A stretch of 64,000 bases of DNA, taken from contig NZ_CP162511.1 of assembly GCF_040939305.1 (NCBI RefSeq), positions 1,798,001 through 1,862,000 on the forward strand, written 5' to 3'. This stretch comes from Herbiconiux sp. A18JL235 (lineage in GTDB: Bacteria; Actinomycetota; Actinomycetes; Actinomycetales; Microbacteriaceae). Position numbers and translations under genes: made by a program. The notes beneath the pieces were generated by a model. The model had not been told where the DNA came from and did no database searches. It saw only the letters and a program-made list of their open reading frames with translations. Shown piece by piece: positions 33,939 to 44,095 of this stretch. Numbering within the stretch: position 1 is the first letter of the stretch; each line of letters begins with the position of its first letter.

Positions 33939-35264
33939 CTAAACAGCGTTAGCCCGCACCGTCTCCCGCGCCGCCGCCAGCCCGCTCTCGAGGTCGGCCT
34001 TGAGGTCGTCGATGTTCTCGAGGCCGACGGAGAGACGCACGAGTCCGGGGGTGACGCCGGTGGTGAGCTGCTGCTCGGGGGTGAGCTGCGAGTGGGTGGT
34101 GGAGGCGGGGTGGATGACGAGGGAGCGCACGTCGCCGATGTTCGCCAGGTGGCTGAACAGGGAGAGGCTCTCGACGAAGGTGCGTCCGGCGTCGACTCCG
34201 CCCTTCAGCTCGAAAGACAGCACCGCGCCGACGCCCTTGGGCGCGTACTTGTTGGCGGAGGCGTACCAGGGGCTGGTGGGGAGCCCGGCGTAGTAGACGG
34301 TGGCGACGTCGGGGTGCTGGTCGAGCCACTCCGCGATCTCCTGCGCGTTCTGAACGTGGCGCTCGATGCGCAGCGACAGGGTCTCGATGCCCTGGATGAG
34401 CTGCCAGGCGCTGGCGGGCGCGATCGCCGCACCGAGGTCGCGCAGCAGCTGCACGCGCGCCTTGATGATGTAGGCGATGGGGTCGCCGAGCACGCCGGTG
34501 TAGCTGACGCCGTGGTACGACGGGTCGGGCTCGGTGAGGCCGGGGAACTTCTCGACGTTCTTCGACCACTCGAACTTTCCGCCGTCGACGATGATGCCGC
34601 CGATGACGGTGCCGTGGCCGCCGAGGAACTTGGTGGCCGAGTGCACGACGATGTCGGCTCCGTGCTCGAGGGGGCGGATGAGGTAGGGGGTGGCGATGGT
34701 GTTGTCGACGATGAGCGGCACACCGTTCTCGTGTGCGACGCCCGACACCAGGCCGATGTCGAGGATGTTGATCTTCGGGTTTCCGATGGTCTCGGCGAAG
34801 AACAGCTTGGTGTTGGGGCGCACTGCGCGGCGCCACTCCTCGGGGTCGTCCTGGTTCTCGACGAAGGTGGTCTCGATGCCGAGCTTCGCGAGGGTGTACT
34901 TGAACAGGTTGTAGGTGCCGCCGTAGATCGACGACGAGGAGACGATGTGGTCTCCGGCCTGGGCGATGTTCAGCACGGCGAAGGTCTCTGCGGCCTGGCC
35001 GGAGGAGACCAGGAGGGCCGCGGTGCCGCCTTCGAGGGCGGCGACCCGCTGCTCGACGACGTCTTGCGTGGGGTTGTGGATGCGGGTGTAGATGTTGCCG
35101 AACTCGGCGAGCGCGAACAGGTTCTTCGCGTGGTCTGCATCGTTGAAGACGTACGAGGTGGTCTGGTAGATCGGCGTGGCGCGCGCGTTCGTGGTGGGGT
35201 CGGGCTGGGCGCCGGTGTGGATCTGCTTGGTCTCGAACTTCCAGTTCGCCGAGTTGTCGCTCAT
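33939..35264 (-). CDS. metY: O-acetylhomoserine sulfhydrylase
   Basis: The 441-residue PLP enzyme combines O-acetylhomoserine with sulfide to give homocysteine. Seen: [34 protein letters not shown] (cofactor region), DNTIATPYL, and [11 protein letters not shown] with the Schiff-base Lys, then [11 protein letters not shown]. Full length for the family. The start is preceded by GAGGAAG. It works directly after MetX in the pathway, and the genes are neighbours. Confidence 0.95.
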   Translation of the reverse strand: MSDNSANWKFETKQIHTGAQPDPTTNARATPIYQTTSYVFNDADHAKNLFALAEFGNIYTRIHNPTQDVVEQRVAALEGGTAALLVSSGQAAETFAVLNIAQAGDHIVSSSSIYGGTYNLFKYTLAKLGIETTFVENQDDPEEWRRAVRPNTKLFFAETIGNPKINILDIGLVSGVAHENGVPLIVDNTIATPYLIRPLEHGADIVVHSATKFLGGHGTVIGGIIVDGGKFEWSKNVEKFPGLTEPDPSYHGVSYTGVLGDPIAYIIKARVQLLRDLGAAIAPASAWQLIQGIETLSLRIERHVQNAQEIAEWLDQHPDVATVYYAGLPTSPWYASANKYAPKGVGAVLSFELKGGVDAGRTFVESLSLFSHLANIGDVRSLVIHPASTTHSQLTPEQQLTTGVTPGLVRLSVGLENIDDLKADLESGLAAARETVRANAV

Positions 35265-35329
35265 GGACTTCTTCCTCAAAGTCGTGGGGTGGGGGACTGA
35301 TGGAAGCGTAGGAGCGGTGCCCGGCAGGG

Positions 35330-36424
35330 TCAATCGGCGCCGACGCGCGGCGTAATCTTCTCGTCGCCGCGGGCGAACAGCCACTCGGCGCGCGGTTCGA
35401 CGAGCGGCCTGAACACCCGCCGCACGGGCCGGCTCGTCAGGGCGAGCGTGAGCAGGATGCTGAACAGCATCATGCCGATGAGCAACAGGTCGTCGCGGGG
35501 CACGTCGAGCCAGCCCGACTCGCGGATCGGGTAGAGCACGAAGCTGTGCAGCAGGTAGACGTAGAGCGTCGCCTGGCCGAGTGGTGAGATCCAGGTGGCC
35601 CGCCGGGGCATGAGCACGAGGAACGAGAACACGAGCAGCACGGCGAGGGCGATGGCCGCGAGGCGCAGCCCGCCGGCCCACCACTGGTCGTAACCGAACT
35701 CGGGGTAGGCCTCCTCGAACAGCAGCACCCGGCGCACCTTGAGCTCGCGCCAGAGCGGCACGTTCGTGGCGATCACCAGGGCGAGGGCGGCGAACACGGC
35801 GATCGCTCCCGCCCGCCACCACCAGACGCGCCGCAGCGGCAGTTCCGTCCAGAGGGTGGTGACCGGCAGCATCCTGAGCTTCCAGCCGAGCACGAAGAAG
35901 GGCAGGAGCGCGAGGGTGCGGTCGAGAGCGAAGACGCTGCCGATGGCGGGCAGGTAGCCGCTCGCCACCGAGATGACGACGGCGATGAGCAGCGGGAAGC
36001 GCAGGAGCGCCAGGTAGGGCAGGGCGACCCGCCAGATGATGAGGGCGAGGAGGAACCAGAGGGTCCACGACGGTGTGGCGAGGTCGGGGTTGAACCGGCC
36101 GGTGACGAGGGCCCGGACGATCGTCCAGATCACCTCGAAGATGAGGTAGGGGAGCACCAGGTCGGTGACGAGCTTCTTCAGCTGCTTGACGCCGGGAGGC
36201 GTCGCTTTGGCGAAGTAGCCTGCCACCGCCACGAAGACGGGCACGTGGAAGGCGTAGATGAAGAGATAGACGCCGTAGGCGGGATCGGACTCGGCGATCA
36301 GCTTGAGGATGGCGTGGCCCATCACCACCAGCGTGATGGCGACGAAGCGGGCGTTGTCCCAGAGCGGCATGCGCACGGGTCGTCGCGGCGTGCGAGGGGC
36401 TGCGGCGACCGGTGAGGACATCAT
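35330..36424 (-). CDS. Acyltransferase-3-like membrane protein
   Basis: The 364-residue protein has about 10 membrane helices. WDNARFVAITLVVMGHAILKL carries the conserved N-terminal R-x10-H pair of the acyltransferase-3 family, and IYAFHVPVFVAVAGYFA fits the 'F-F-x-l-S-G-y-f' second block. These enzymes O-acylate sugars or wall and membrane components. The acceptor is unknown. Only 65 bases separate it from metY downstream, and it is divergent from the SDR gene. Confidence 0.82.
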   Translation of the reverse strand: MMSSPVAAAPRTPRRPVRMPLWDNARFVAITLVVMGHAILKLIAESDPAYGVYLFIYAFHVPVFVAVAGYFAKATPPGVKQLKKLVTDLVLPYLIFEVIWTIVRALVTGRFNPDLATPSWTLWFLLALIIWRVALPYLALLRFPLLIAVVISVASGYLPAIGSVFALDRTLALLPFFVLGWKLRMLPVTTLWTELPLRRVWWWRAGAIAVFAALALVIATNVPLWRELKVRRVLLFEEAYPEFGYDQWWAGGLRLAAIALAVLLVFSFLVLMPRRATWISPLGQATLYVYLLHSFVLYPIRESGWLDVPRDDLLLIGMMLFSILLTLALTSRPVRRVFRPLVEPRAEWLFARGDEKITPRVGAD

Positions 36425-36488
36425 TCCAGACTACCGTTGTGGGTACGGAAGGGACCGGGGTGGTCCCGGTCGTCGTGAGAGGACGTCG

Positions 36489-37259
36489 ATGAAGCGCGCA
36501 GTGGTCACGGGAGCGAGTTCGGGTATCGGAGCAGCGACGGTGCGCGCGCTCCGCCGCGCAGGGTGGTCGGTGGTGGGTGTGGCCCGTCGCGAGGACAGGC
36601 TGAAGGAGCTCGCGGAGGAGACCGGCGCGGAGTACTTCGTCGCCGACGTCACCTCCGATGCCGACGTCGAGGCGCTGCGCGACCATCTGGCGGCGACGGG
36701 CGGAGTGAGCTCCCTGGTCAACAACGCCGGCGGCGCGGCAGGGATGGACTCGGTGGAGAACGGCTCGACCGCCGACTGGCAGTGGATGTTCGACGTCAAC
36801 GTGCTCGCCGTGCGGCGCGTGACGAGCGCGCTGCTGCCGCTGCTTCGAGCCTCGGTCGAGCCGGGCGGCTCGGCCGACATCCTCACCGTCAGCTCCACCG
36901 CCGCGCACTGGTCGTACGAGGGCGGTGGCGGGTACAACGCCGCGAAGTTCGCCGTGCACTCGCTCGTCGACGTGCTGCGGCTCGAGCTCTCGGGCGAGCC
37001 CATCCGCGTGCTCGAGATCGCTCCGGGCATGGTGAAGACCGAGGAGTTCTCGCTCAACCGCTTCAAGGGCGACCAGGATCGCGCCGAGTCGGTCTACGCG
37101 AATGTGCCCGACCCGCTGAGCGCCGACGACGTGGCGGCCACCATCACGGCGATGCTCACCATGCCGCCGCACGTGAGTCTCGACCTGGTGGTGATCAAGC
37201 CGGTGGCGCAGTCGGCGGTGTACAAGGTCGCCCGCGGCGAGCTGAAGGTCAAGGAGTAG
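36489..37259 (+). CDS. Short-chain dehydrogenase/reductase
   Basis: The 256-residue Rossmann enzyme has VVTGASSGIGAATVRAL (TGxxxGxG), VADVTSD, LVNNAGGAAG (NNAG), SSTAAHWSYEGGGGYNAAK with the catalytic Tyr and Lys of YxxxK, and APGMVKTEEF. The VARRED sequence after beta-2 points to NADP(H). Similar to serine 3-dehydrogenase/YdfG-like proteins; the substrate is not determined. It ends tail-to-tail with the MFS gene, overlapping by 11 bases. Confidence 0.88.
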   Translation: MKRAVVTGASSGIGAATVRALRRAGWSVVGVARREDRLKELAEETGAEYFVADVTSDADVEALRDHLAATGGVSSLVNNAGGAAGMDSVENGSTADWQWMFDVNVLAVRRVTSALLPLLRASVEPGGSADILTVSSTAAHWSYEGGGGYNAAKFAVHSLVDVLRLELSGEPIRVLEIAPGMVKTEEFSLNRFKGDQDRAESVYANVPDPLSADDVAATITAMLTMPPHVSLDLVVIKPVAQSAVYKVARGELKVKE

Positions 37260-38706
37260 GCAGCGCGGCGGTGGGCTGCTGCGGGTCGCCGAAGGCGAGC
37301 TTCGGCACGAACAGCAGCATCACCGCCGCCACGAACGCGCCCCCGGCGCACACCGCCCACACGGTCATGTAGCCGGAGAGGCTGGATGCGGTGGCCGTCA
37401 CCGCGCTCGACGCGCCCTGGAACAGCACGACGCCGAACACGGCGGAAGCGAACGACCCGCCGATGGTCTTCGTGGTGTTGGTGAGGGCCGACGCGATGCC
37501 GGTCTGGCCGATGGGTGCCGCAGCGGCGGCCGCCGCCGGCATCGCGCCGACCAGGGCGCCGGAGCCGACTCCTGCGACGGCCATGTTCACGAACACCTGC
37601 CAGGTCTCCACGTGGAAGGGCAGGAAGAGGGCGTAGCCGACGCCCACGAGCGCCGCCGCCCCGATCAGGGTGATGCGCGGCGTGGTGAGGTTCGAGACCA
37701 CGGGGAACAGCAGAGCGCCGACGATCATCGAGACCAGGTAGAGCCCGATGAGGTTCGAGATGGAGCTGGCGTCGAGCCCCAGGCCGTAGCCGTTCACCGG
37801 ATCGGTCCCGGCGAAGGTGCTGAGCGGGGCCTGGGCCCCCAGCAGACTGATGCCGATGAGACCGGCGGTGAGCTGCACCGGCCACATGGTGGGCCGGCGG
37901 AGCATCCGCAGGTCGATGGCCGGGTCGGGTGTGCGCAGCTCCCAGGCGCCGAAAGGCAGGAACATGAGGATGCCGGCGGCGACGAGCAGCCACACCCACC
38001 AGGTCTCCGGCCCGTTGATGCGCACGAACGTCAAGCCGCTCGTGATGAGCAGGAGAGCGAGCGTGAGCAGGGTGAACCCCACGACGTCGAGGCGTCGCCC
38101 GGGCGACGGGGTCGACTCCGGCACTCCGAACAGGATGACGAAGAACACGAGGGTCACGGCGACGGCAGGAACCATCAGGGTGAGGGCGACGTTCCCGCCG
38201 ACGGCGTCGAACACACGGCCGCTCGCGAGTGCACCGGCGATCGCGCCGGCCTCGAGGGCGACGACGAGGAGGCCGGCGGCGCGCCTGGTCTGCGCGGCGC
38301 CCCGCCCGCTGCGGCGGCCGCGGTCGAAGATGAGGGCGACCTCGAGCGGCAGCCAGACCACGTAGAAGCCCTGCAGCGCCCAGGCGATGAGGAAGCTCGT
38401 GAAGTCGCCCGCGGCGACCAGCCACCAGCTGGCGCCGGCGGTCACCACCGTGGCCAGGAGGAGCATCCGTTTGTGGCCCACCATGTCGCCGAGCTTCGCC
38501 AGCACCGGCACCACGATCGCCGAGAGCAGCAGCTGCGCGGCTTCGAACCAGTTGAAGTCGGCGTCGACGATGCCGAGGTGGTCGACCAGGTCGGGGATGA
38601 GCGGGACGTAGAAGCCCTGGATGATGCCGCTCGTCACCTCGACCAGCGCGAGGAACCCGATGAGGGAGGCGGTGATGCCGATCGAACCGCGCAGTGTCGA
38701 CGTCAT
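37249..38706 (-). CDS. MFS transporter of the DHA2 (14-helix) type
   Basis: The 485-residue protein has about 14 hydrophobic segments. VVPVLAKLGDMVGHKRMLLLAT after the second helix is the MFS motif A (G-D-x-x-G-x-(K/R)), and SVGL-type motif C is replaced by ALQGFYVVWLP. It is probably a multidrug or metabolite exporter. Divergent from the phosphoribosyltransferase operon with 42 bases between; it overlaps the SDR 3' end by 11 bases. Confidence 0.87.
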   Translation of the reverse strand: MTSTLRGSIGITASLIGFLALVEVTSGIIQGFYVPLIPDLVDHLGIVDADFNWFEAAQLLLSAIVVPVLAKLGDMVGHKRMLLLATVVTAGASWWLVAAGDFTSFLIAWALQGFYVVWLPLEVALIFDRGRRSGRGAAQTRRAAGLLVVALEAGAIAGALASGRVFDAVGGNVALTLMVPAVAVTLVFFVILFGVPESTPSPGRRLDVVGFTLLTLALLLITSGLTFVRINGPETWWVWLLVAAGILMFLPFGAWELRTPDPAIDLRMLRRPTMWPVQLTAGLIGISLLGAQAPLSTFAGTDPVNGYGLGLDASSISNLIGLYLVSMIVGALLFPVVSNLTTPRITLIGAAALVGVGYALFLPFHVETWQVFVNMAVAGVGSGALVGAMPAAAAAAAPIGQTGIASALTNTTKTIGGSFASAVFGVVLFQGASSAVTATASSLSGYMTVWAVCAGGAFVAAVMLLFVPKLAFGDPQQPTAALPTP

Positions 38707-38748
38707 GATCGGATGTTAGGGCATTCGCGCACCCCATAGAGTTGTCGC

Positions 38749-39255
38749 ATGAGCGAGACCGACACCGCCGACACGACCGCAGCGCCCGAGCGCGAGGTGC
38801 TCAGCTACTCCGATTTCGGAGACGCCACCCGCTCGCTCGCCGAAGACATCGTGGCCTCGGGTTTCCGCCCCGACTTCGTCATCGCGATCGCCCGCGGCGG
38901 GCTGATCCCCGGCGGAGCGCTCGCCTACGCGCTCGGGGTGAAGAGCTGCGGCAGCCTCAACGTCGAGTTCTACTCCGACATCGAGGAGACGCTGCCGGAG
39001 CCGATCATCCTGCCGCCGCTGCTCGACAACGAACCCCTCATCGGCAAGAGCGTGCTGCTCGTCGACGACGTGGCCGACTCGGGCCGTACCCTCGCCCTGG
39101 TGGTGGAGCTGCTCGAGAAGGTCGACATCACGGTGCGCTCGGCGACGCTCTACATCAAGCCGCGCTCGGTGATCGCCCCCGACTTCCACTGGAAGACCAC
39201 CGACAAGTGGATCGTCTTCCCCTGGTCGGCGCTGCCCCCGGTGGGCGCCGCATGA
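38749..39255 (+). CDS. Phosphoribosyltransferase
   Basis: The 168-residue protein has the type I PRTase fold: [20 protein letters not shown] and the PRPP loop [14 protein letters not shown]. The family resembles hypoxanthine/xanthine-guanine PRTases (Gpt-like), so purine base salvage is likely. Its stop overlaps the next start by ATGA. Together with the purine-handling region at 43-55 kb it would recycle bases, though that link is inferred. Confidence 0.85.
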   Translation: MSETDTADTTAAPEREVLSYSDFGDATRSLAEDIVASGFRPDFVIAIARGGLIPGGALAYALGVKSCGSLNVEFYSDIEETLPEPIILPPLLDNEPLIGKSVLLVDDVADSGRTLALVVELLEKVDITVRSATLYIKPRSVIAPDFHWKTTDKWIVFPWSALPPVGAA

Positions 39256-39995
39256 GCATCCACCTCGTCGGCGGGGGCTGGCCCATCGACGACGACGTCG
39301 TCTACCGCCGCTTCTTCGCCGAGATCGCCGCCCACGCCGAGGCAGCGGGCAAGCTCGAGGGTGCGACCCTCCCCGTCGTGCTGGTGCGCGACGGCGACGC
39401 CGCCGAGCGCTTCGCCGAGATCGTCGCCGCGTTCTCGCAGCTCGGCAAGATCCAGCCCGTGGCCGTGCTCGCGGCCGAGAACGCGCCCATCCAGCCCGGC
39501 GTCTTCGACGGAGCCGACGGCATCGTGGTGTGGGGCGGTCTGACCCCCGCCTACCGCACCTCGCTCGAGCCCTCCTTCGGCGAGCTCCGCCGTCTGGTGG
39601 CGGGCGGAGTGCCCTATCTCGGCTTCTCGGCCGGCGCGGCGATCGCCGCCGAGCAGGCCCTCGTCGGGGGCTGGAAGATCGACTCCGTCGAGATCGGCGC
39701 CGAAGAGGCCTCCGAAGACCTCGAGCAGCTCACCGTCGCGCCCGGCATCGGCCTCATCGACCTCGCCGTCGACGTGCACGCCGCCCAGTGGGGAACCGTC
39801 TCGCGGCTCATCGCCGCGACGGAGGCGGGCCTCGTCGACGGCGGTGTGGCGATCGACGAGCACACGGCGTTCATCATCGGCGAGGGTCCGTTGCGCGTCG
39901 CCGGCCGGGGGAGCGTCTGGAAGGTCACTCCCGACTCGGGCAGCGTTCGCGTGTCGACTGTCGGTGCCGACGCCGAGCCCGGTTCCGAGGCGTGA
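39252..39995 (+). CDS. Peptidase S51 / cyanophycinase-like protein
   Basis: The 247-residue protein has IHLVGGGWP at the start, [13 protein letters not shown], and [13 protein letters not shown], the nucleophile elbow G-x-S-A-G of the S51 (dipeptidase E/cyanophycinase) class I-glutamine-amidotransferase-like fold. A substrate cannot be assigned. It overlaps the PRTase and ung genes by 4 bases each, so the three are one translational unit. Confidence 0.78.
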   Translation: MSIHLVGGGWPIDDDVVYRRFFAEIAAHAEAAGKLEGATLPVVLVRDGDAAERFAEIVAAFSQLGKIQPVAVLAAENAPIQPGVFDGADGIVVWGGLTPAYRTSLEPSFGELRRLVAGGVPYLGFSAGAAIAAEQALVGGWKIDSVEIGAEEASEDLEQLTVAPGIGLIDLAVDVHAAQWGTVSRLIAATEAGLVDGGVAIDEHTAFIIGEGPLRVAGRGSVWKVTPDSGSVRVSTVGADAEPGSEA

Positions 39996-40702
39996 CCGGA
40001 GACCACCCCGTGCCCGCGCTCTCTCTTCCCGAACTCGCCGCCGCCGGGTCGATCGACCAGGGGTGGGCGGAGGCACTCGAGCCGGTCGCACCCCGGATAG
40101 CCGCGCTCGGCGACTTCCTGCGCGCCGAGAACGCGGCCGGGCGGGGCTACCTCCCCGCCGGCCCCGACGTGCTGAGGGCGTTCCGAGCGCCGCTGTCGGA
40201 GGTGAGGGTGCTCATCGTCGGGCAAGACCCCTACCCGACCCCCGGGCATCCCATCGGCCTGTCGTTCGCCGTCGAGCGCCACGTGCGCCCGCTCCCGCGG
40301 AGCCTGTCGAACATCTACCGGGAGCTCAACGACGACCTCGGCATCCCGCCCGCCGAGCACGGTGATCTCTCCGCCTGGAGCGAGAACGGCGTGATGCTGC
40401 TCAACCGCGTGCTCACCGTGCGCCCCGGCACCCCCGCCTCGCACCGAGGCAAGGGGTGGGAGGAGGTGACCGAGCACGCCATCCGCGTGCTGGTCGCCCG
40501 GGAGCTGCCGCTCGTGGCCATTCTCTGGGGGCGTGACGCAACGGGACTCGTGCCGATGCTCGGCGACGTGCCTCACGTCTCGTCGGCGCATCCGAGCCCC
40601 CTCTCGGCGAGCCGCGGCTTCTTCGGCTCGAGGCCGTTCAGACGGGCGAACGAGCTGCTCGCCGCCCAGGGTGCCCCGGCGGTCGACTGGCGCGCTCGGT
40701 AG
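39992..40702 (+). CDS. ung: Uracil-DNA glycosylase
   Basis: The 236-residue family-1 enzyme removes uracil from DNA. Seen: [18 protein letters not shown] (water-activating Asp; actinobacterial PT variant of the GQDPYHG motif), [11 protein letters not shown], and AHPSPLSA (catalytic His region). Translation starts at GTG overlapping the preceding TGA, which gives a normal length. Confidence 0.95.
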   Translation: MTGDHPVPALSLPELAAAGSIDQGWAEALEPVAPRIAALGDFLRAENAAGRGYLPAGPDVLRAFRAPLSEVRVLIVGQDPYPTPGHPIGLSFAVERHVRPLPRSLSNIYRELNDDLGIPPAEHGDLSAWSENGVMLLNRVLTVRPGTPASHRGKGWEEVTEHAIRVLVARELPLVAILWGRDATGLVPMLGDVPHVSSAHPSPLSASRGFFGSRPFRRANELLAAQGAPAVDWRAR

Positions 40703-40711
40703 GCTTGACGC

Positions 40712-41302
40712 ATGTTGGAAGAGGAGTATCAGCCGCGCCGCGAGCTGCCGCGTCGGCTGCGCCCCGCCACCACCGAGAAGCCACCGCTCGAGGTTCCCTT
40801 CGAGTACGCGATCCGGGATGCGGTGGAGACCGATCTGCCGTACGTCAGGGAGATCTACAACCACTACGTCGCGAACACCGTGGTGACTTTCGACGAAGAC
40901 GCGATGACGTTGAAGGAGTGGCGGCACAAGTTCGCCTGGACCAGGAAGCAGAACTACCCGTTCCTCGTCGCCGTCTCGCCGAGCGGCACCCTGCTCGGCT
41001 TCGCCTACGTCTCGGCCTGGAAGCAGAAGGCCGCCTACCGGCGCACCGTCGAGAACTCGATCTATCTCGGCCCGGCAGCGACGGGAAAGGGTCTCGGGCG
41101 GGCGCTCCTCGGGGAACTGATCGTGCGGGCGAAGCAGGCGGGCATCAAGGAGATGCTCGCGGTGATCGCCGACCAGGGCGCCGAGGCCTCCATCAAGCTG
41201 CACGAGAGCTTCGGGTTCAAGGAGGCCGGACGGCTCGGCCGGGTGGGCTTCAAGTTCGGGCACTGGCTCGGCACGGTGCTGCTGCAGAAGTCGCTGAAGT
41301 AG
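40712..41302 (+). CDS. GNAT acetyltransferase, phosphinothricin-acetyltransferase-like
   Basis: The 196-residue protein has a ~35-residue basic N-terminal extension, then the GNAT fold: YAIRDAVETDLPYVREIYNHYVANTVVTF, the acetyl-CoA loop ATGKGLGRALL (Q/R-x-x-G-x-G/A type) and LHESFGFKEAGRLGRVGFKFG. PAT-like enzymes N-acetylate methionine sulfoximine, phosphinothricin and related amino acids. The N-terminal tail is absent in classic PAT. It starts 9 bases after ung. Confidence 0.85.
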   Translation: MLEEEYQPRRELPRRLRPATTEKPPLEVPFEYAIRDAVETDLPYVREIYNHYVANTVVTFDEDAMTLKEWRHKFAWTRKQNYPFLVAVSPSGTLLGFAYVSAWKQKAAYRRTVENSIYLGPAATGKGLGRALLGELIVRAKQAGIKEMLAVIADQGAEASIKLHESFGFKEAGRLGRVGFKFGHWLGTVLLQKSLK

Positions 41303-41334
41303 GCGGCGCCGACGACACGCCCTAGGCTCTGAGG

Positions 41335-42762
41335 ATGGTGCGGATCCACGAGCTGACGGCTCTGCAGCAGTACCGACTGCTGCAGAGCCGAGAGCTCTCG
41401 GTGCTCGAGCTGGTCGACCACTACCTGGAGCGCATCGAGCGGATCGACCCCGAGCTCGGCGCCTTCGTCACGGTCACGCCCGAGGCCGCCCGGCAGCGCG
41501 CGCGGGCGCTCGACGCCTCCGACGACCGCACGGCGCCGCTCTGGGGCCTCCCGCTCGCCGACAAAGACCTGTGGCGACGCGCCGGGGTGCGCACCACCTT
41601 CGGCTCACGCCTGTTCGCCGACTTCGTGCCCGACGAGAGCGACGCCCTGCCGTTGCGCGTCGACGCCGCCGGAGCCGTCAGCCTCGGCAAGACGGCGACG
41701 CCGGAGTTCGGGCTGCCGAGCCACAGCGAGACGCTCGTCGCCCCGCCCGCCCGCAATCCCTACGACACCGCGCTCAGCCCAGGCGGGTCGAGCGGCGGGG
41801 CTGCGGTCGCCGTGGCGGCAGGGCTCGTGCCGTTCGCTCCCGGCTCCGACGGCGGCGGGTCGGTGCGCATCCCGGCCGCTGCCTGCGGGCTGGTGGGCCT
41901 CAAGCCGTCGCGCGGGCTCGTTCCCGCCGGCTCCGGCCTCGACGCGCTCGCCGGGCTGCCCGTGGCGGGCCCGATCTCCCGCACGGTCACCGACGCTGCG
42001 TTCCTCCTCGACGGGCTCATCGAACGCCGCGGCGACCGCATCGCCTTCACGCACACGCTGCGGCCACCGGAGGACGACGACGGGCTCTTCCTCGGTGCGG
42101 CCGTGCGGGGCGAGGGCAGGTTCCAGATCGGCGTCACCACCGACACACCGTGGGCCACCGACTACGAGATCGTGGTCTCACCCGAGGCGCGTGCGGCGCT
42201 CGATGCCGCCCGGAGCGGACTCGACGCTCTCGGGCACGGGGTCGAGGAGCTCGCCCTCGACCCGGCCCCCGACTACGGTCGCGCCTTCCGGGTGATCTGG
42301 CAGGCGGGCGCTTCGCAGCTGCCCGCCGACGACTCGAACGAGCACCTGCTCGAGCCGCTCACGCGCTGGCTGATGCACCGCGGTCGCGCCCTGCCGGCCT
42401 CCGAGCTGGCGTGGGCGCTGCGCACGCTGTCGCTCTACGAGCGCTCGCTGATCGCCCAGCTCAGCCGCTTCGACGCCGTGCTCACGCCCGCTCTCGCCCT
42501 CCCGCCGCGGCCGCTCGGCTGGTACGACCCCGACGACGGAGAGCGCAACTTCGAGCAGCAGGTGCTCTTCACCCCGTTCACCTCCTTCGTGAACGTGAGC
42601 GGCCTGCCCGCGATCACGCTTCCGGTGCTGCAGACGGCCGGGGGTCTGCCGATGGGCGCCCAGCTGATCGGCCGGCCCGGGGGAGAGGCGACGCTTCTCT
42701 CCCTCGCCCGCCAGCTCGAGCGGCGCCTGCACGGCGACCGGATGCACCCCCCGCAGTGGTGA
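41335..42762 (+). CDS. Amidase (amidase-signature family)
   Basis: The 475-residue enzyme has the Ser-cisSer-Lys triad regions: LPLADKDLWRRAG (Lys), SPGGSSGGAAVAVAAGLVPFAPGSDGGGS-type signature near residues 142-172, and TSFVNVSGLPAITLPV towards the end. It hydrolyses an unspecified amide, probably a small nitrogen compound given the neighbours. It is 32 bases after the GNAT gene and 40 bases before the broken creatininase gene. Confidence 0.9.
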   Translation: MVRIHELTALQQYRLLQSRELSVLELVDHYLERIERIDPELGAFVTVTPEAARQRARALDASDDRTAPLWGLPLADKDLWRRAGVRTTFGSRLFADFVPDESDALPLRVDAAGAVSLGKTATPEFGLPSHSETLVAPPARNPYDTALSPGGSSGGAAVAVAAGLVPFAPGSDGGGSVRIPAAACGLVGLKPSRGLVPAGSGLDALAGLPVAGPISRTVTDAAFLLDGLIERRGDRIAFTHTLRPPEDDDGLFLGAAVRGEGRFQIGVTTDTPWATDYEIVVSPEARAALDAARSGLDALGHGVEELALDPAPDYGRAFRVIWQAGASQLPADDSNEHLLEPLTRWLMHRGRALPASELAWALRTLSLYERSLIAQLSRFDAVLTPALALPPRPLGWYDPDDGERNFEQQVLFTPFTSFVNVSGLPAITLPVLQTAGGLPMGAQLIGRPGGEATLLSLARQLERRLHGDRMHPPQW

Positions 42763-42802
42763 GCTCGGCCGGCCGTCGCGGCACGGGCGTTATCGTGAGG
42801 GC

Positions 42803-43532
42803 ATGACGTTGCTGAGACTCGCCGAGGCGAGCTGGACCGACGTGCGAGACCACGTCGCGTCGGGCGGCACGCTCGCCTTCCTGCCCTTCGGCGCGCTGGA
42901 GCAGCACGGGCCCCACCTCCCGCTCTCGACCGACACCCTGCAGTGCACCGCCGTCGCCGAGCGGCTGGCCGAGCACTACTCCGCCCTTCTGCTGCCGCCC
43001 GTCTCCTACGGCAGCACCTGGGACAATGCCGCCTTCCCCGGAACGGTGTCGCTGAAGCCCTCGACGGTCAGCGCCCTCTGCGCCGACATCGCCCAAGCGG
43101 TCTGGTCGTTCGGCGTCACCACCCTCGTCATCGTCAACGGCGACTACGGCAACCGGGCTCCCGTGCACGCCGCGGCTGCCGCCCTGGCGGCGGACGGCGA
43201 CGTGCTGGTGCTCGACTACCCGGGCCTCGTCGAGGTGGGCGACGCGGTGAAGGAATCGCCGTGGGCGGCACCCGGTCTCTGCCACGCCGACGAGCTCGAG
43301 ACCTCGATGGTGCTCGCTCTCGAACCTCGACTGGCGGCCGGAGCGCTACGAAGCGGCCTACCCCGAGCTGCCCGCCGACTTCGGCACGCGGCCGATCCCC
43401 TTCGACACCCTCTCGCCGAGCGGGGTGTTCGGCGACCCGCGCGCCTCGACGGCGGCGAAGGGCGAGACGATCATCTCGTTCGTGGTCGCTCGGGCGATCG
43501 AGGAGATCGACTCTCACCGCGGCCGGGCGTGA
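42803..43532 (+). pseudogene. Frameshifted creatininase-family amidohydrolase
   Basis: Frame 1 encodes the first ~175 residues: PFGALEQHGPHLPLSTD (metal ligands Glu, His, Asp), SYGSTWDNAAFPGTVSL and HADELETSMVLALEP. The family-typical C-terminus (DWRPERYEAAYP, RPIPFDTLSPSGVFGD, KGETIISFVVARAIEE) follows in the +1 frame to TGA at 43530-43532. The switch falls around 43320-43345, where about ten residues also seem missing, pointing to a small deletion. The NGHGGN metal motif reads NGDYGN (His to Asp, residue 114), so activity may have been lost before the frameshift. Confidence 0.82.
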
Positions 43533-43562
43533 GCGAGCCCGCGGGCGAGTCTCCGGTCTGTT

Positions 43563-44027
43563 TCAGCCCTCGAAGTGGAGCGTCGCGATGCCCCGGGCGC
43601 GGTCGTTCGGGCGGCGGCGCGAGAGGGCGGGCGACAGCACCTCGGTGATGACGACCTCGACGGGGTACTGCACGGTGCCGCGCAGCACGTGCCCCGCGGT
43701 CGCGCGAGCCGACTCGCCCTTGGCCCCGACGGAGGCGTGCAGGTGGATCTGCGGCCCTTCCGGCCCGCTCGTCACCGTGCCCGAGCCGAGACCCTCGCAA
43801 TTGCGCACCACCGTCGCCGACGTCATCGGCTCGTCCTCGTCGAGGGGCGGCTCCGGGGCGCCGATGAACGCGAGTTCGCTGAACGCGCCGAGGAAGACGG
43901 GGATGACCGCGTTCTCGATGCCGAACCGGGAGCACGCCTCGGCGAGGCCTTCGAGCACCCCGTCTCCGGGTTCGAGCACGGCGAGCACCGTGCGGCCGGT
44001 CTCGGCGATGGCCGCGAACATGGGCAT
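43563..44027 (-). CDS. PPC/DUF296-domain protein
   Basis: The 154-residue protein fits the PPC (DUF296) trimeric domain: VLEGLAEACSRFGIENAVI, PQIHLHASVGAKGESARATAGHVL and GTVQYPVEVVITEVLSP, with the clustered His residues of the putative metal site. Plant relatives carry AT-hooks; bacterial ones are stand-alone and of unknown role. It converges on the broken creatininase gene and is divergent from the amidohydrolase. Confidence 0.8.
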   Translation of the reverse strand: MPMFAAIAETGRTVLAVLEPGDGVLEGLAEACSRFGIENAVIPVFLGAFSELAFIGAPEPPLDEDEPMTSATVVRNCEGLGSGTVTSGPEGPQIHLHASVGAKGESARATAGHVLRGTVQYPVEVVITEVLSPALSRRRPNDRARGIATLHFEG

Positions 44028-44095
44028 CCTCCCGGGCGGGGTTCTTCCGCCGACCGATAGCGTAGTCGTCTCACGACTTGCCGACAGGAGCCCCC

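Noticed and set aside
35265..37172. Upstream extension of the metY frame, giving a 1077-codon frame
   Set aside because: The frame runs back through the acyltransferase and SDR genes in other registers; metY has a proper start at 35264 with a ribosome site and a normal length.
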